From: Rarobacter faecitabidus
GTDB lineage: Bacteria; Actinomycetota; Actinomycetes; Actinomycetales; Cellulomonadaceae
NCBI RefSeq assembly: GCF_006716265.1
Contig: NZ_VFOS01000001.1
Coordinates: forward strand, 1,550,001 to 1,614,000
Reading direction: 5' to 3'
Length of the DNA stretch: 64,000 nt
The notes below the pieces were generated by a model, which searched no databases, was not told where the DNA came from, and saw nothing but the letters and a program-made list of their open reading frames with translations. Shown in pieces: positions 46,509-56,049 of the stretch. A program made the position numbers and the translations under genes. Numbering within the stretch: the first letter of the stretch is position 1; each line of letters starts with the position of its first letter.

Positions 46509-47489
46509 TTGAAGTCAGTCACCTTCCGCGCTGCGGGCATCGTCGTCGCGGCAGCGCTCGTGCTCGCGGGCTGCTCCGATTCGAACTCGTCATCCCCCAG
46601 CACCGACGCCTCGACCGCGCCGAGCGCATCCGCTCCGGCGGACGGCAGCTCGTCCGAGACGAGCGCCGCGGACCTTGCGCAGCTCGACAAGGTCACCGTG
46701 ACTGGCGAGGCGGGTGCTCAGCCGACGATCGAGTTCGAAGGTCCTCTGACATTCTCCGACCTCGCCGTGAAGATCTACTCCCCCGGAACGGGCGATGAGA
46801 TTCAGGCGGGGCAGAAGATCACCGTGAATGTGTACCAGGTCACCGCCGACACCGGAACCGAGTCGTACAACTCCTACACCGGCGAGCCCGAGCCGCTTAC
46901 CCTGACTGAGGGTCAGCTCAACGAGAAGCTTCTGAACGCTTTCGTCGGCCAGAAGGTGGGCGTGCGCGTCCTGCTCGGGGCCCCCGGTACGGCGGCTGAC
47001 GCGGCATCCGGCACGGAGGCCCAGCCCGGTTCGGTCGCCGCCGTCGAGGTGCTGTCGGTCGAAAGCCTCCTTGACGACATCGCTCCCGATGCTCCCGGCA
47101 CCCCACAGGTCAAGTTCGACGATGCCGGAGTTCCCGCCATCACACTCCCCAAGGAGTTTAAGGCCCCTACAGTTATTCAGCGCGCGATTCTCACCGAAGG
47201 CGATGGGGAGGTTGTCACGTCCAGTAACACGATCAAGGCTCACTACCTCGGAGTCAAAGCCTCAGATGGAAGCACGTTTGACTCGTCGTGGTCACACGGA
47301 GAAGAGCCTATCGAGTTCTCACTTCAACAGGTCGTCTCGGGCTGGACCATGGGACTTTCCGGGGTAAAGGTTGGCTCGACTGTTTTATTGGTCATTCCAC
47401 CGGAGTTCGGCTACGGGGCTAATGAAGGTCACGAGCTTCAGGCGGAGACTCTAGTATTCGTTGTCAAGGTCGAGGCACTCGTCTCGTAA
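46509..47489 (+). CDS. FKBP-type peptidyl-prolyl isomerase lipoprotein
   Basis: A 326-residue protein starting at TTG 46509, with AAGGA 8 nt before it. The signal peptide ends in LVLAGC with the lipidated Cys at 22, followed by a Ser/Thr/Ala linker. A degenerate first FKBP-like domain (GDEIQAGQKITVNVYQV) is followed by a full C-terminal FKBP domain: AHYLGVKASDGSTFDSSW, VVSGWTMGLSGVKVGSTVLL and IPPEFGYGANEG. It probably helps fold exported proteins outside the membrane. From about 47150 the codon use is less GC-biased than in the first half. A strong terminator follows. Confidence 0.9.
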   Translation: MKSVTFRAAGIVVAAALVLAGCSDSNSSSPSTDASTAPSASAPADGSSSETSAADLAQLDKVTVTGEAGAQPTIEFEGPLTFSDLAVKIYSPGTGDEIQAGQKITVNVYQVTADTGTESYNSYTGEPEPLTLTEGQLNEKLLNAFVGQKVGVRVLLGAPGTAADAASGTEAQPGSVAAVEVLSVESLLDDIAPDAPGTPQVKFDDAGVPAITLPKEFKAPTVIQRAILTEGDGEVVTSSNTIKAHYLGVKASDGSTFDSSWSHGEEPIEFSLQQVVSGWTMGLSGVKVGSTVLLVIPPEFGYGANEGHELQAETLVFVVKVEALVS

Positions 47490-47610
47490 CCCGAAGAAAA
47501 GGGGGCATCCGCTTCACGCATCGCGAGGCATTGAGTAGTTTCCCGGAGGCTGCTACACCTCACGATTTGGATTATTGACGAGTCTCGCAACATCAGCCGA
47601 AGAACCCTCG

Positions 47611-47653
47611 GCAAAAAGGTGGTCACCCCCGCTTGGGTCGACCACCTTTTTGC
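47611..47653. terminator. Strong bidirectional-type terminator after the FKBP gene
   Basis: GCAAAAAGGTGGTC (47611-47624) and GACCACCTTTTTGC (47640-47653) form a perfect 14-bp outer stem; ACCC/GGGT extends it inward. The stem itself contains the A-run and T-run expected of a bidirectional terminator. It marks the left edge of the accessory island. Confidence 0.85.
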
Positions 47654-47723
47654 ATATGTTCTTAGTGGTGCATCCGATCCCTGATGACGCTGCATATGGC
47701 CAGGGCGCCAGTCATATGGCGCT

Positions 47724-49056
47724 TGACCCCTGATCTTGGACACGCTGATTCCAGCACGGTGCTGGGGAAGCGAGAATTCAAGGGATGGCTAGGAAGAACT
47801 ACACGGACGAGTTCCGGCAGCGGGCGGTGGACCTGTACGAGTCCACGCCTGGGGCGACGTTGAAGGGCATCGCGGCGGATCTGGGGGTCTCTCGCGGCGC
47901 GTTGAAGGAGCGGGTCGACAAGTACGGCTCCGGGACCACGCCCGCCCACGCGGGGTCGCCGCCCATGCCCGGACGGGTGGAGTCGCAGACGGCGAAGGTT
48001 CTCCGCCTGGAGGCCAAGAACGCGAGGTTGGAAGGCGGAGCGGGTCAAGCTCGAGACGGAGCGCGGCATCCTCCGTCAGACGGCGAAGTATTTCGCCGGG
48101 GAGACGAACTGGTGAACCGCTTCCAATACGTCGAAGGCCACAAGGATGCCTACGGCGTGAAGCGGTTGTGTGAGGTCGTCGAGATCACCCGGTCGTCGTT
48201 CTACGCGTGGCTCGCAGCCGCACCAGGACGGGCTGAGCGGCAGGCCGCGGATAAGTTGTTAGCGGCGCGGATCCGGGTGCTCCAGGACCCTACGAAGGGC
48301 AGTGACCGTGCCTACGGGGCGCCGCAGATCACCTCTGACCTCAACGACGGCGTCGCACCGATCGAGCGGATCAACCACAAACGGGTCGCCCGCGTGATGC
48401 GTGAGCATCAGCTCGCCGGTATCCGGCTGCGACGCCGAGTAAAGACGACTATCCCGGACCAGTCCCCGGACATACGTTTCCCGACCTGCTCGGGCGGGAC
48501 TTCGCCATCGGTGAGCCGAACCGCAACTATGTCGATGACATCACTTACCTGCCCATCGCGGTTGGGTCGAACCTCTACTTCGAGACCTGTATCGATCTCG
48601 GCTCCCGGAAGCTCGCTGGTTGGCAGGTCGCCGATCACATGCGCACCGAACTCGTCGGGGACGCTCTGCGTGCTGGGGCCTGTGACCGCGGGTCGCTGGC
48701 CGGCGCGATCTTCCATTCCGAACATGGCAGCGTCTACGCCTCGAAGGCCTACGCCAAGCTCTGCGAGCAGCTGCAGGTGACACAGTCCATGGGAGTGGTC
48801 GGCACAAGCGCCGACAACTCCCTGGCCGAAAGCCTGAACGCGGCGCTGAAACGCGAGCTCCTCGCCGGAGAGTCGGTGTTCCCGGACCATGCCATGCGTA
48901 TCGGGCCGTGTTCCGATGGGCGGGCCGCGACAACACCCGCCGACGCCACTCAGCGATCGGCAAACATCACCCCGAACACCTACGCGGCGACCACGTCCGC
49001 TACCCTCACGGAAGCGGCATAGCCGAACCAACACCGTGTCCACGATCACGGGTCAA
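47724..49056 (+). mobile_element. Degenerate IS3-family insertion sequence (first)
   Basis: About 1333 bp bounded by inverted repeats: TTGACCCCTGATCTTGGACACG on the left is mirrored on the right by TTGACCCGTGATCGTGGACACG (minus strand); reading these as 20-mers, about 17 positions agree. Ends are TG...CA. No target duplication is evident (GCT left, AGG right). The transposase reading frames inside are broken by several one-base indels, so the element is dead by itself. Confidence 0.85.
47785..49022 (+). pseudogene. IS3-family OrfA/OrfB transposase, multiply frameshifted
   Basis: OrfA is visible as MARKNYTDEFRQRAVDLYES with the helix-turn-helix of IS3 OrfA. An extra A near 48031 shifts OrfA into the OrfB frame and fuses them. 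OrfB begins VNRFQYVEGHKDAYGVKRL. A second shift near 48475 interrupts it before the DDE domain; NYVDDITYLPIA, IFHSEHGSVYASK and NSLAESLNAALKRELL then appear in another frame. Two compensating shifts near 48895 and 48963 scramble RWAGRDNTRRRHS before the normal end (TSATLTEAA). With at least four indels it cannot make active transposase. Confidence 0.85.
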
Positions 49057-49149
49057 GGCCCTATCTAAAATCGTTAAGGTTCGATCACACTCACCGCACC
49101 GGCATTGCAGCCATGAACTGAGGATTGCGGCAAGCGTTACCTGCTTCTT

Positions 49150-49295
49150 TGAAGGTGTAAGGCTGATTGGCGCGTCGTTAGAGATGCGTGATAAACCTGG
49201 TCGTCCGACTACGGAGATTCCAACATCGGCCATCGACAAGACCTCGACACGTCTAACGCTACCTTCGCTTGCCCTGACCTGACGACGTTCTGCGA
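49150..49295 (+). mobile_element. ISL3-family fragment 1 (left end and transposase N-terminus)
   Basis: 49242-49290 is nearly identical to 52698-52746 and translates as SNATFACPDLTTF, the N-terminus of ISL3 transposases. Upstream GGTGTA and GGCGCGTCGTT words match the left end of fragment 2. The frame ends at a TGA after 49310, where IS256-like sequence begins. It is a small relic only. Confidence 0.65.
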
Positions 49296-49299
49296 TCTT

Positions 49300-50110
49300 G
49301 ACAAATTCGGTGTTTCAGATTGACGGTAGATCTAATCTGGCGCGTTTCAATTGGGTCGACCTTCGAAGGTGATCGCGAAGGCGTTGCGTGCGGGAATCCA
49401 CCTGGCCACCTAGCGTGCCTGACCCGCCCGGTGGGGTCGAGGGCTGGGTCACGAAGTAGAGACACTTCAAGCGCGGCGGGAGTGAGTGGGTGTTTTGAGG
49501 ACTCGATCGCGTTCCATCGAGCAGATGATCCGACAGACTGGGGCGTCATAGTCCAGGAACGGGATGGACTCGCTCCACTCCTTCGCCCCGATTTTGCAGA
49601 TCGCGGGATAACGGATCGCCCACTTCTCCACGAAGTCCTCGAACCTCTCGCTTCATACGACCTCGTTCGGGGCAGTATTGTCGGGATTCAGGTCGCAGCG
49701 CGGTCCGGTCCCACTACTTCTTCGAAGCACACCTGAACGTGTGACGGATCAGATGGATAGTGCAGTTCTGTGCCGCAACGAGTTCACGCGTCGTGGCGAT
49801 CAGACTACGAAGCAACTTGAGCCCTTCACGGACGACGATGCACACGTCCTCAACACCATGGTTCTTGATCCCGGTAAACGCGCCCAGCCAGAACTACGTG
49901 CTCTCACGACCATCGCCGAAGTACACCGCGACCTGCAGTTGCGAGAGACGCGCAGTCAAACGATCCTAGGGATACCCTCCACCCACGCTTCTGGTTGCGC
50001 ACGATCGTCAGATTAAATGACCCTTCTCTATCGGCCGGGCGAATCGATCTGTACCACAGCGACCTCGGTCAGCACTGTCTTGGACCGAATCCCGTTCCGT
50101 CTGTTATCGT
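49300..50110 (-). pseudogene. IS256-family transposase relic
   Basis: Read on the minus strand, scattered blocks match IS256/Mutator transposases in the right order. RNGIRSKTVLTEV and REGSF lie near 50100-50020; FTGIKNHGVEDVCIVVREGL lies near 49880-49800 (FxGIKxxGVEDV is the family core), followed by CTIHLIRH. FVEKWAIRYPAICK and FLDYDAPVCRIICS lie near 49650-49550, LKCLYFVT near 49470 and NAFAITFEGR near 49370. Stops and frame changes lie between the blocks and parts are missing. The 200 bp beyond it (50111-50306) show no recognisable gene. Confidence 0.7.
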
Positions 50111-50306
50111 CAACGGTTGCATCGTGCTTGCACAGAATCAATCATTTAGTGACTTAGTCGAATTTTATTACTCCAGTCTGGGTCCACTGTTTTGTCTAGG
50201 CTCAACTCAAGAAGCCAAGATGGGTCAGCAGAGTTGTCCGAACTGCGACACTAGTTCAAGGGACAGTCCATCCCACGGATCCATAGTCAATAAATGCAAG
50301 ACGTCA

Positions 50307-50936
50307 CTAGCAGGCCTTTCTTGCAAAGAAAGCCAGGCTTCTTCTACTCGGTTTCACTCGACAATCTACTGCGCCTTTAGTTTCGACAGTAAAAGACATG
50401 ACTGCGCCCCTATTGCGCTTCCACACAAGACGCGAATTCTCCTCAAAACGCGATTTCTCACAAGCAGGATAGTAGTAGTCAAATGACCCGCTGACTTTGG
50501 TAGTCCCGTAATAAAAAACGGTACGAGATTTGGGACGAAGCTTATGTGTTACAGAAACACTCCTACTCTTAGTTTTCTTACCCTCAGCCTTAAGGCTATA
50601 GCGAGTTTTGGCCGATAGTTTAGCAAGTGCAAAACCAGCCTCAAGACCGCCCTCGTAACTGACATCAACGCTCGCCGCTATAGTCTTGTCGATAGAAATC
50701 GACTCAGTTCGAGTCGCAGACTCTAGCGTTTCATTCTCATATAATTCCGATCCAAGAATTACTGGTTTCTTTTTAATGGAGCGCCATTTCAAATATGCCT
50801 TGCCTGTTTTTAACGGCACATGCCAACACGGCAAATCCTGCGCTCGGACGGGTTTCGCTTCAGCGACTGTTGCAGAAACTGCGCACAGAAGCAAGGCTAA
50901 ACTAAGCCCGGCGGCGATTATCGATTTCAATCTCAT
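50307..50936 (-). CDS. Secreted beta-rich protein of unknown family
   Basis: A 209-residue protein. The start is at the ATG preceded by AAAGGA. The signal peptide is IIAAGLSLALLLCAVSATVAEA. The mature part has a long run of alternating Ser/Thr/Lys strands (ATRTESISIDKTIAASVDV, YEGGLEAGFALAKLSAKTR, KTKSRSVSVTHKLRPKSRT) and then YYGTTKVSGSFDYYYPACE. This polar, glycine-kinked amphipathic-strand pattern recalls the stem region of aerolysin/ETX-MTX2 pore-formers, but that is an impression, not a match. Four mature Cys could pair. Codon use is distinctly AT-richer than in the core genes. It lies 3' of the fibronectin-III gene on the same strand. Confidence 0.7.
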   Translation of the reverse strand: MRLKSIIAAGLSLALLLCAVSATVAEAKPVRAQDLPCWHVPLKTGKAYLKWRSIKKKPVILGSELYENETLESATRTESISIDKTIAASVDVSYEGGLEAGFALAKLSAKTRYSLKAEGKKTKSRSVSVTHKLRPKSRTVFYYGTTKVSGSFDYYYPACEKSRFEENSRLVWKRNRGAVMSFTVETKGAVDCRVKPSRRSLAFFARKAC

Positions 50937-50992
50937 GAGCACGTCCTTTGCTTATTTTCGGTCATTCGATCAGTATTGCAAAATGACAAGTT

Positions 50993-52429
50993 CTATTTTG
51001 CGCGAAGCGTTTTTATAGAAGTTTGACTCTCTCCTCCAATACCCCTTGCAATTATAATGACAGTAATCTTCTTCTTGACAAAAATTCCCTTGACGTGGAC
51101 TCGTCGTTTCGTAAACGTTTTGCTAACTAGGTTTTTATTACCGACGAGTACACGAATCGTATACGATGTAGCGCCCCGAGACTTATTCCAGGAGACGCGA
51201 AATGACTTCTTGCTCAATCGCTTAATTTTGATTCCTTTGACCATGGATGGTCTGGGAGGTAACGTCTTCGTAGTAAATGCAGTGAATGTCGGTTCAGAGT
51301 GACGACCGGTGAAAGTTCGATATTGAAGTTTAATCCTATATCGAGTAGATGGCCGAAGACCGATGAATCCGGCTGAAGTTCCCTGTGTAACTTTTGACGA
51401 TATAGTTTTCAGATTTGAGTCGACGATACTGACAATATAGGCCTGAGCGTTCAAATCGTCCTCCCATGTTGCAACGGCTGAATTTGCCTGAATTTCTTCT
51501 ACTAGAGCAGCGTCAGGCGCCTCAGCCATTGTTGCGACTAAAATACTGGAAGAATACTCGCTCTTCGATTGTCCTACAGAAGCGACCTCCACACGATACT
51601 GGGAATCCGGAACCAATCCTGTGAATATGATACTATTGGTCGTCGACTCCATGGTGCGTACGTCATCCTCGTTGTCCAGAAAGCTCAACTTCTCATCGAT
51701 TGCACGTACTTCGTATTTTTTTGCCCCCACCACGGACTTCCATGTAAGCCTAAGAGAGTCTGAAGAAAAAGCACTGCCGGAAAGCCCCGAGGGGATTGCG
51801 GGGGGCGCTGGATACGTAGTAAACGAAAGCGGATTTGACTCCACAGAGCACCCACTAGCTGTACAGGCTTTTAGCGTGACGGTATATGTCGTCGCAGCAA
51901 TTAGGTTTTGAATCGAGTATGACAAGAGACCTGTCGGCACCTTAAGAGCCAGGACTTGATTCGATCCCTGTTTCACAGTAATTCTATATTCAGTAGCAGT
52001 ATTTACAGTTGCCCATGAGACCTCCGCTGATGTGCTGGTGAGAAGATCTTCCTCCAATTCAACATCAGGCATATCGGGCAATGTTACGAAAGTAACTGGA
52101 TTAGACCAAGCACCCCATCCAGTAGAGTTATAGGCTCGCACTCGAGTTCGATATAACGTACCCGCCTGTAGTCCATACACACTGCGGTTAAGGTTCGTTT
52201 GTACGAATACACCGTCCTCTAATACAGTTCCGTTTGTATCATAAACACGCATTTCGTACTTTGTAGCACTCAATACGGAATCCCACGTTACCGTCACCCA
52301 TTTCGCAGGATACAGAGTGACTCGAATGTTTGTCGGGACGCCAGGAACAGCGGCTTGTGCACTCGGCACGCCGACGAAGATAAGGGCGATAGCCAGCAGA
52401 AAGCGTAACAAAATTGGCTGGTGCCGCAT
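50993..52429 (-). CDS. Secreted fibronectin type III repeat protein
   Basis: A 478-residue protein from the ATG of MRHQPILLRFLLAIALIF; its signal peptide ends near SAQAAVPG. About five fibronectin-III-like modules follow, each with a V/LTWxxVxxAxxYxxR core (VTVTWDSVLSATKYEMRVYD, AEVSWATVNTATEYRITV, LRLTWKSVVGAKKYEVRAI, AVATWEDDLNAQAYIVSI, FRVSWNKSRGATSYTIRVL). The last module is very Lys/Arg-rich, as in the RCC1 protein's C-terminus. It has no sortase motif or membrane tail. AT-rich codon use marks it as acquired. A good promoter lies upstream; the small secreted-protein gene follows 56 bp downstream, perhaps in the same transcript. Confidence 0.8.
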   Translation of the reverse strand: MRHQPILLRFLLAIALIFVGVPSAQAAVPGVPTNIRVTLYPAKWVTVTWDSVLSATKYEMRVYDTNGTVLEDGVFVQTNLNRSVYGLQAGTLYRTRVRAYNSTGWGAWSNPVTFVTLPDMPDVELEEDLLTSTSAEVSWATVNTATEYRITVKQGSNQVLALKVPTGLLSYSIQNLIAATTYTVTLKACTASGCSVESNPLSFTTYPAPPAIPSGLSGSAFSSDSLRLTWKSVVGAKKYEVRAIDEKLSFLDNEDDVRTMESTTNSIIFTGLVPDSQYRVEVASVGQSKSEYSSSILVATMAEAPDAALVEEIQANSAVATWEDDLNAQAYIVSIVDSNLKTISSKVTQGTSAGFIGLRPSTRYRIKLQYRTFTGRHSEPTFTAFTTKTLPPRPSMVKGIKIKRLSKKSFRVSWNKSRGATSYTIRVLVGNKNLVSKTFTKRRVHVKGIFVKKKITVIIIARGIGGESQTSIKTLRAK

Positions 52430-52488
52430 GTTTGTGAACCTCAATTTTTTTGAACTAGTTGATGAGGGAACCTTCAAGGCTCTGTGAC

Positions 52489-52517
52489 AGAGTACTCGAA
52501 CCGCATAGTTTGTGCAA
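52489..52517 (-). promoter_or_regulatory. Promoter of the fibronectin-III gene
   Basis: On the minus strand TTGCAC (52512-52517) and TACTCT (52489-52494) are separated by exactly 17 bp. The predicted start lies near 52482, leaving a leader of about 50 nt before the ATG at 52429. Confidence 0.6.
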
Positions 52518-52594
52518 CTTTACTTGTTTCTGACGCTTTAAGTCTTGACGAACCGGACTCGACTTCACCCAATGTCTCGAGGAACTCCGTGAAG

Positions 52595-52806
52595 GGCTCT
52601 TCCGATTTGAGGGTGTAGGAGTGGTGGGCGCGTCGTTGCGGGATTGAGGGTCGAGGTCTTTCGATGATGGAAGTTCTCACACTGTCCCTTCGAAAGGCCT
52701 CGACGTGTCTAACGCTACCTTCGCTTGCCCTGACCTGACCACGTTCACTCGGCTCGATGAGCTCGGCCTGGTCGTTGTGGGTCAACGCCTGGAACGGTCC
52801 CGTGGG
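52595..52806 (+). mobile_element. ISL3-family fragment 2 (left end and transposase N-terminus)
   Basis: It begins GGCTCTTCCGATTTGAGGGT, the usual type of ISL3 terminal repeat, and contains a GTG-started frame reading VSNATFACPDLTTFTRLDEL then GLVVVGQRLERSRG, the ISL3 transposase N-terminus. It stops abruptly at the IS3 element starting at 52815. It has the same orientation as fragment 1; the two flank the AT-rich secreted-protein genes. Confidence 0.8.
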
Positions 52807-52856
52807 GGGTCAAGGGGTCTGCCCCGAGTCTTGTTGACAGTCGGGGTTGAGAGTGA

Positions 52857-53748
52857 TCAGGCCGCTTTCGCGTCCGTGTAGATCGTTTCAAACTCTACGG
52901 GAGTGAGTTTGCCGAGGCCACGTTGCCGGCGCCTCCGGTTGTACTTCGTTTCGATCCAGGACACGATCGCGAGGCGGAGCTCGGCGCGGGTGTCCCAGCG
53001 CCTTGTGTTCAGCACGTTCTTCTGCAGCAGGCTGAAGAAGCTCTCCATACTCGCATTGTCACCGGCACCGTAAGAGCGCCCCATAGAGCCGATCAAGCTA
53101 TTGTTCCGAAGCAGGGTTTGGGTGCGTTTCGCACGAAATTGGCCGCCCCTATCGGAATGGCACACCGTTCCCTCGGGTGAACGCAACGCGATCGCGTTGC
53201 ACATCGCGGCTCTCGCGAGAGAAGAACGCATGCGCGTGTCGATGGAGTACCCGACGATCTTGTTCGACCAGACTTCTTTGAACGCGCAGATGTAGAGCTT
53301 GCCTTCTTTGGTCGGGTGCTCCGAGATGTCCCACAGCCAGACCTTGTTCGGCCCGTCGGCGACGAACTCGTGCCGGATGACACCGTGCTCGTCGACGACC
53401 GCGAGGAGATCGTCGTGCGGCGTAGGTCCCGTGCTGCCGGGCTTGCTGCGCTTGCGGTGGTGCGATGCGTGGATCCCCGCGATCCGGCAGAGTCGGTGCA
53501 CTCGGTTCTCGCTCGCGGTGATCCCGTGCTCGCTCTCGAGCTCATCGGTGAGGAACCTGTAGCCAAGGGTAGCGTCGTCCGCATGGAGGTCGTAGAGCGC
53601 ATCGATGAGGTGCGCATCGTCCCAGTCCCGCTGGGAGGCAGGATGTTCCAGCCACTGGTAATACCCCTGCCTGGAGAGGCCGAGGACCCGACCGGCACCC
53701 TCACAGGGGCGCCGGCCGCAGCCATCTCTCGGACGAGCGGGAAGACTA
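52857..53748 (-). pseudogene. IS3-family OrfB (DDE transposase), frameshifted near its start
   Basis: The main part is intact: DWDDAHLIDALYDLHADDAT, GITASENRVHRLCRIAGI, NKVWLWDISEHPTKEGKLY (first Asp), VCHSDRGGQFRAKR (second Asp) and GAGDNASMESFFSLLQKN (Glu). The upstream part, IVFPLVREMAAAGAPVRVPV, is entered by a -1 shift from OrfA at GGGAAAAT but runs out of frame near 53684-53698, where codons between VPV and RVLGLSRQGYYQWLE are missing. A fusion transposase therefore cannot be made from this copy without a further shift. Confidence 0.8.
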
Positions 53749-54033
53749 TTTTCCCGGCAGGTTCGCCTGGGATAGATACGCGGCCGCCCGCCGCAAGACC
53801 TCGTTCTCTTGCTCGAGGAGTCGGATCCGCTTGTTCGCCTCGCGGAGCTGTTTACGTTCGTCCTCGGTCAGGCCCGGCGCACGCCCGTCTTCAACATCAG
53901 CCTTCTTTAACCAGTTGAACAAGGAGGCTTCAGAGATCCCGAAGTCACGCGCGATCTGCGACAACGGGGCCTGCGCCTTACGTGCCACGGCCACGACATC
54001 ATCACGGAACTCCTTCGGATAGGGCTTGGGCAT
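53746..54033 (-). CDS. IS3-family OrfA (transposase DNA-binding subunit)
   Basis: A 95-residue protein starting MPKPYPKEFRDDVVAVARK, with helix-turn-helix APLSQIARDFGISEASLFNWL and leucine-zipper region LREANKRIRLLEQENEVLRRA. It ends SQANLPGK. AAGGA precedes the ATG. The 3' end contains GGGAAAAT, a likely slippery site for the -1 frameshift to OrfB. OrfA itself looks intact. Confidence 0.88.
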   Translation of the reverse strand: MPKPYPKEFRDDVVAVARKAQAPLSQIARDFGISEASLFNWLKKADVEDGRAPGLTEDERKQLREANKRIRLLEQENEVLRRAAAYLSQANLPGK

Positions 54034-54099
54034 GAATACATCCTTCCAGTGAGGACGAATCCTCACACATCAGATGTCAACCAAACCCGGGGCAGACCC

Positions 54100-54602
54100 G
54101 GCCGCGGCAGAAGCTACGCGAAGTCCTCCCCGACTACAGCGAAAACGCAATCCACAGCGGCGGCAGAAAAGGACGCGGCACCAAAGACGGCGTCCACGTC
54201 GATGCCTACATTCCGTGGGAATCCGCATTAGGGACCAAACTGCGGCTCAAGGTGGAGAAGCTGATTGAGCACACAGAGCCTGCACCGATGAACGGCTGGC
54301 GTCTGCTCAACATCCATGCCCACACAGCCACCAAGCTTGCCGCACTGCTTGACCGACCCGATACAGAAAAGGGCGAGAAAGACGCCCGCGAGATCGACCG
54401 GCTGCTCGAACACGGCGCGGACCCCGTAGAGACCATCGCGGTCCTTCTCGATGCCACCGGTGGTGATCGCGAACTCATCCCCGGCTACATCGAGCAAGCT
54501 TTCGACCTCGTCCCCACCCTTGTGCGCGCCAACAAGCAACGCCGACGTGAACTCGCGCACCAACGACGCGTATGGGTCGACGAGGCTGAGCACCAACTGT
54601 GA
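54100..54602 (+). pseudogene. C-terminal stump of a possible AbiEii-like nucleotidyltransferase, 5' end lost at an IS
   Basis: The frame is open from the IS3 boundary and reads LREVLPDYSENAIHSGGRKG, VHVDAYIPWESALGTKLRLK, then ATKLAALLDRPDTEKGEKDA and IDRLLEHGADPVETIAVLLD before ending AEHQL. The KLAALL...KDAREI...LL pattern resembles the C-terminal half of AbiEii/AbiGii toxin-family nucleotidyltransferases. The catalytic half is missing because the IS3 element abuts it. An internal GTG at 54252 could start a 116-residue product, but that would not be functional. Identity is tentative. Confidence 0.45.
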
Positions 54603-54957
54603 ACTGGCGACAACGACCGCTAACGCTCCAGTGCCATCTCGGCTCGCCTCGTATTGCTAGACGCAAAAAACTGACCTCCGTCATCCTCAAGTTCAGTGCC
54701 CAGCCTATCCAGAAGCCGAACGAAGCCAAGCGCTCCACGAAACTTGGCCTTGAGAGGTATCGGAACGCTGAGGCCCGCGAGCAGTCGCGGCTTTCGACTG
54801 CAACGGTGTAGAACATCGACAAGTCCGCGACGCACGTTCTTGACGAGCGGTCGCTCACCGGGGCTTGGCACCCGCCGTATCGCCGGGGATGTAACCGCAA
54901 AACCACTTAGGGATTTCACGATTCTGCTCTAGGAAGGGGCGTCCGGCGCTAACCCAA
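54603..54957. other. Gene-poor right edge of the island
   Basis: Only short overlapping frames occur here, the best being a GTG-started 99-codon minus-strand frame (54620-54919) with no ribosome binding site and no recognised family. It reads like decayed coding sequence. No RNA gene or repeat was recognised. Confidence 0.5.
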
Positions 54958-54997
54958 TGAAGCCCCGCCGAAACCTTGCGGTCTGGGCGGGGCTTCA
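54958..54997 (-). terminator. Terminator of the nrdHIEF operon
   Basis: TGAAGCCCCGCC (54958-54969) and GGCGGGGCTTCA (54986-54997) form a perfect 12-bp stem with a 16-nt loop, about 20 bp after the nrdF stop. The T-tract on the minus strand is weak, but position and stability support termination. Confidence 0.7.
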
Positions 54998-55015
54998 CGA
55001 TTGCGAGTCAACTGG

Positions 55016-56005
<990 letters not shown>

Positions 56006-56049
56006 TTATTCTGCTGGCGAGTTCGAAGTCGTGTCGGCAACCGGCCAGG

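Larger units (their letters stand above)
52815..54099 (-). mobile_element. IS3-family insertion sequence (second), probably inactive
   Basis: A 1285-bp element. GGGTCTGCCCCGAGTCTTGT at 52815 is mirrored at 54099 by GGGTCTGCCCCGGGTTTGGT, and both repeats continue into TGACA. OrfA and OrfB are on the minus strand. No target-site duplication is apparent, so rearrangement after insertion is likely: the left flank is ISL3 and the right flank is an unrelated gene stump. Confidence 0.88.

Noticed and set aside
47724-54602. The island as an integrated prophage or a complete defence island
   Set aside because: No integrase, phage structural gene, restriction or CRISPR gene is present; only IS relics, two secreted-protein genes and one gene stump.
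54620-54919. 99-codon minus-strand frame as a real gene
   Set aside because: GTG start without ribosome binding site, no recognised motif, competing frames of similar length; kept only as a note in the region entry.
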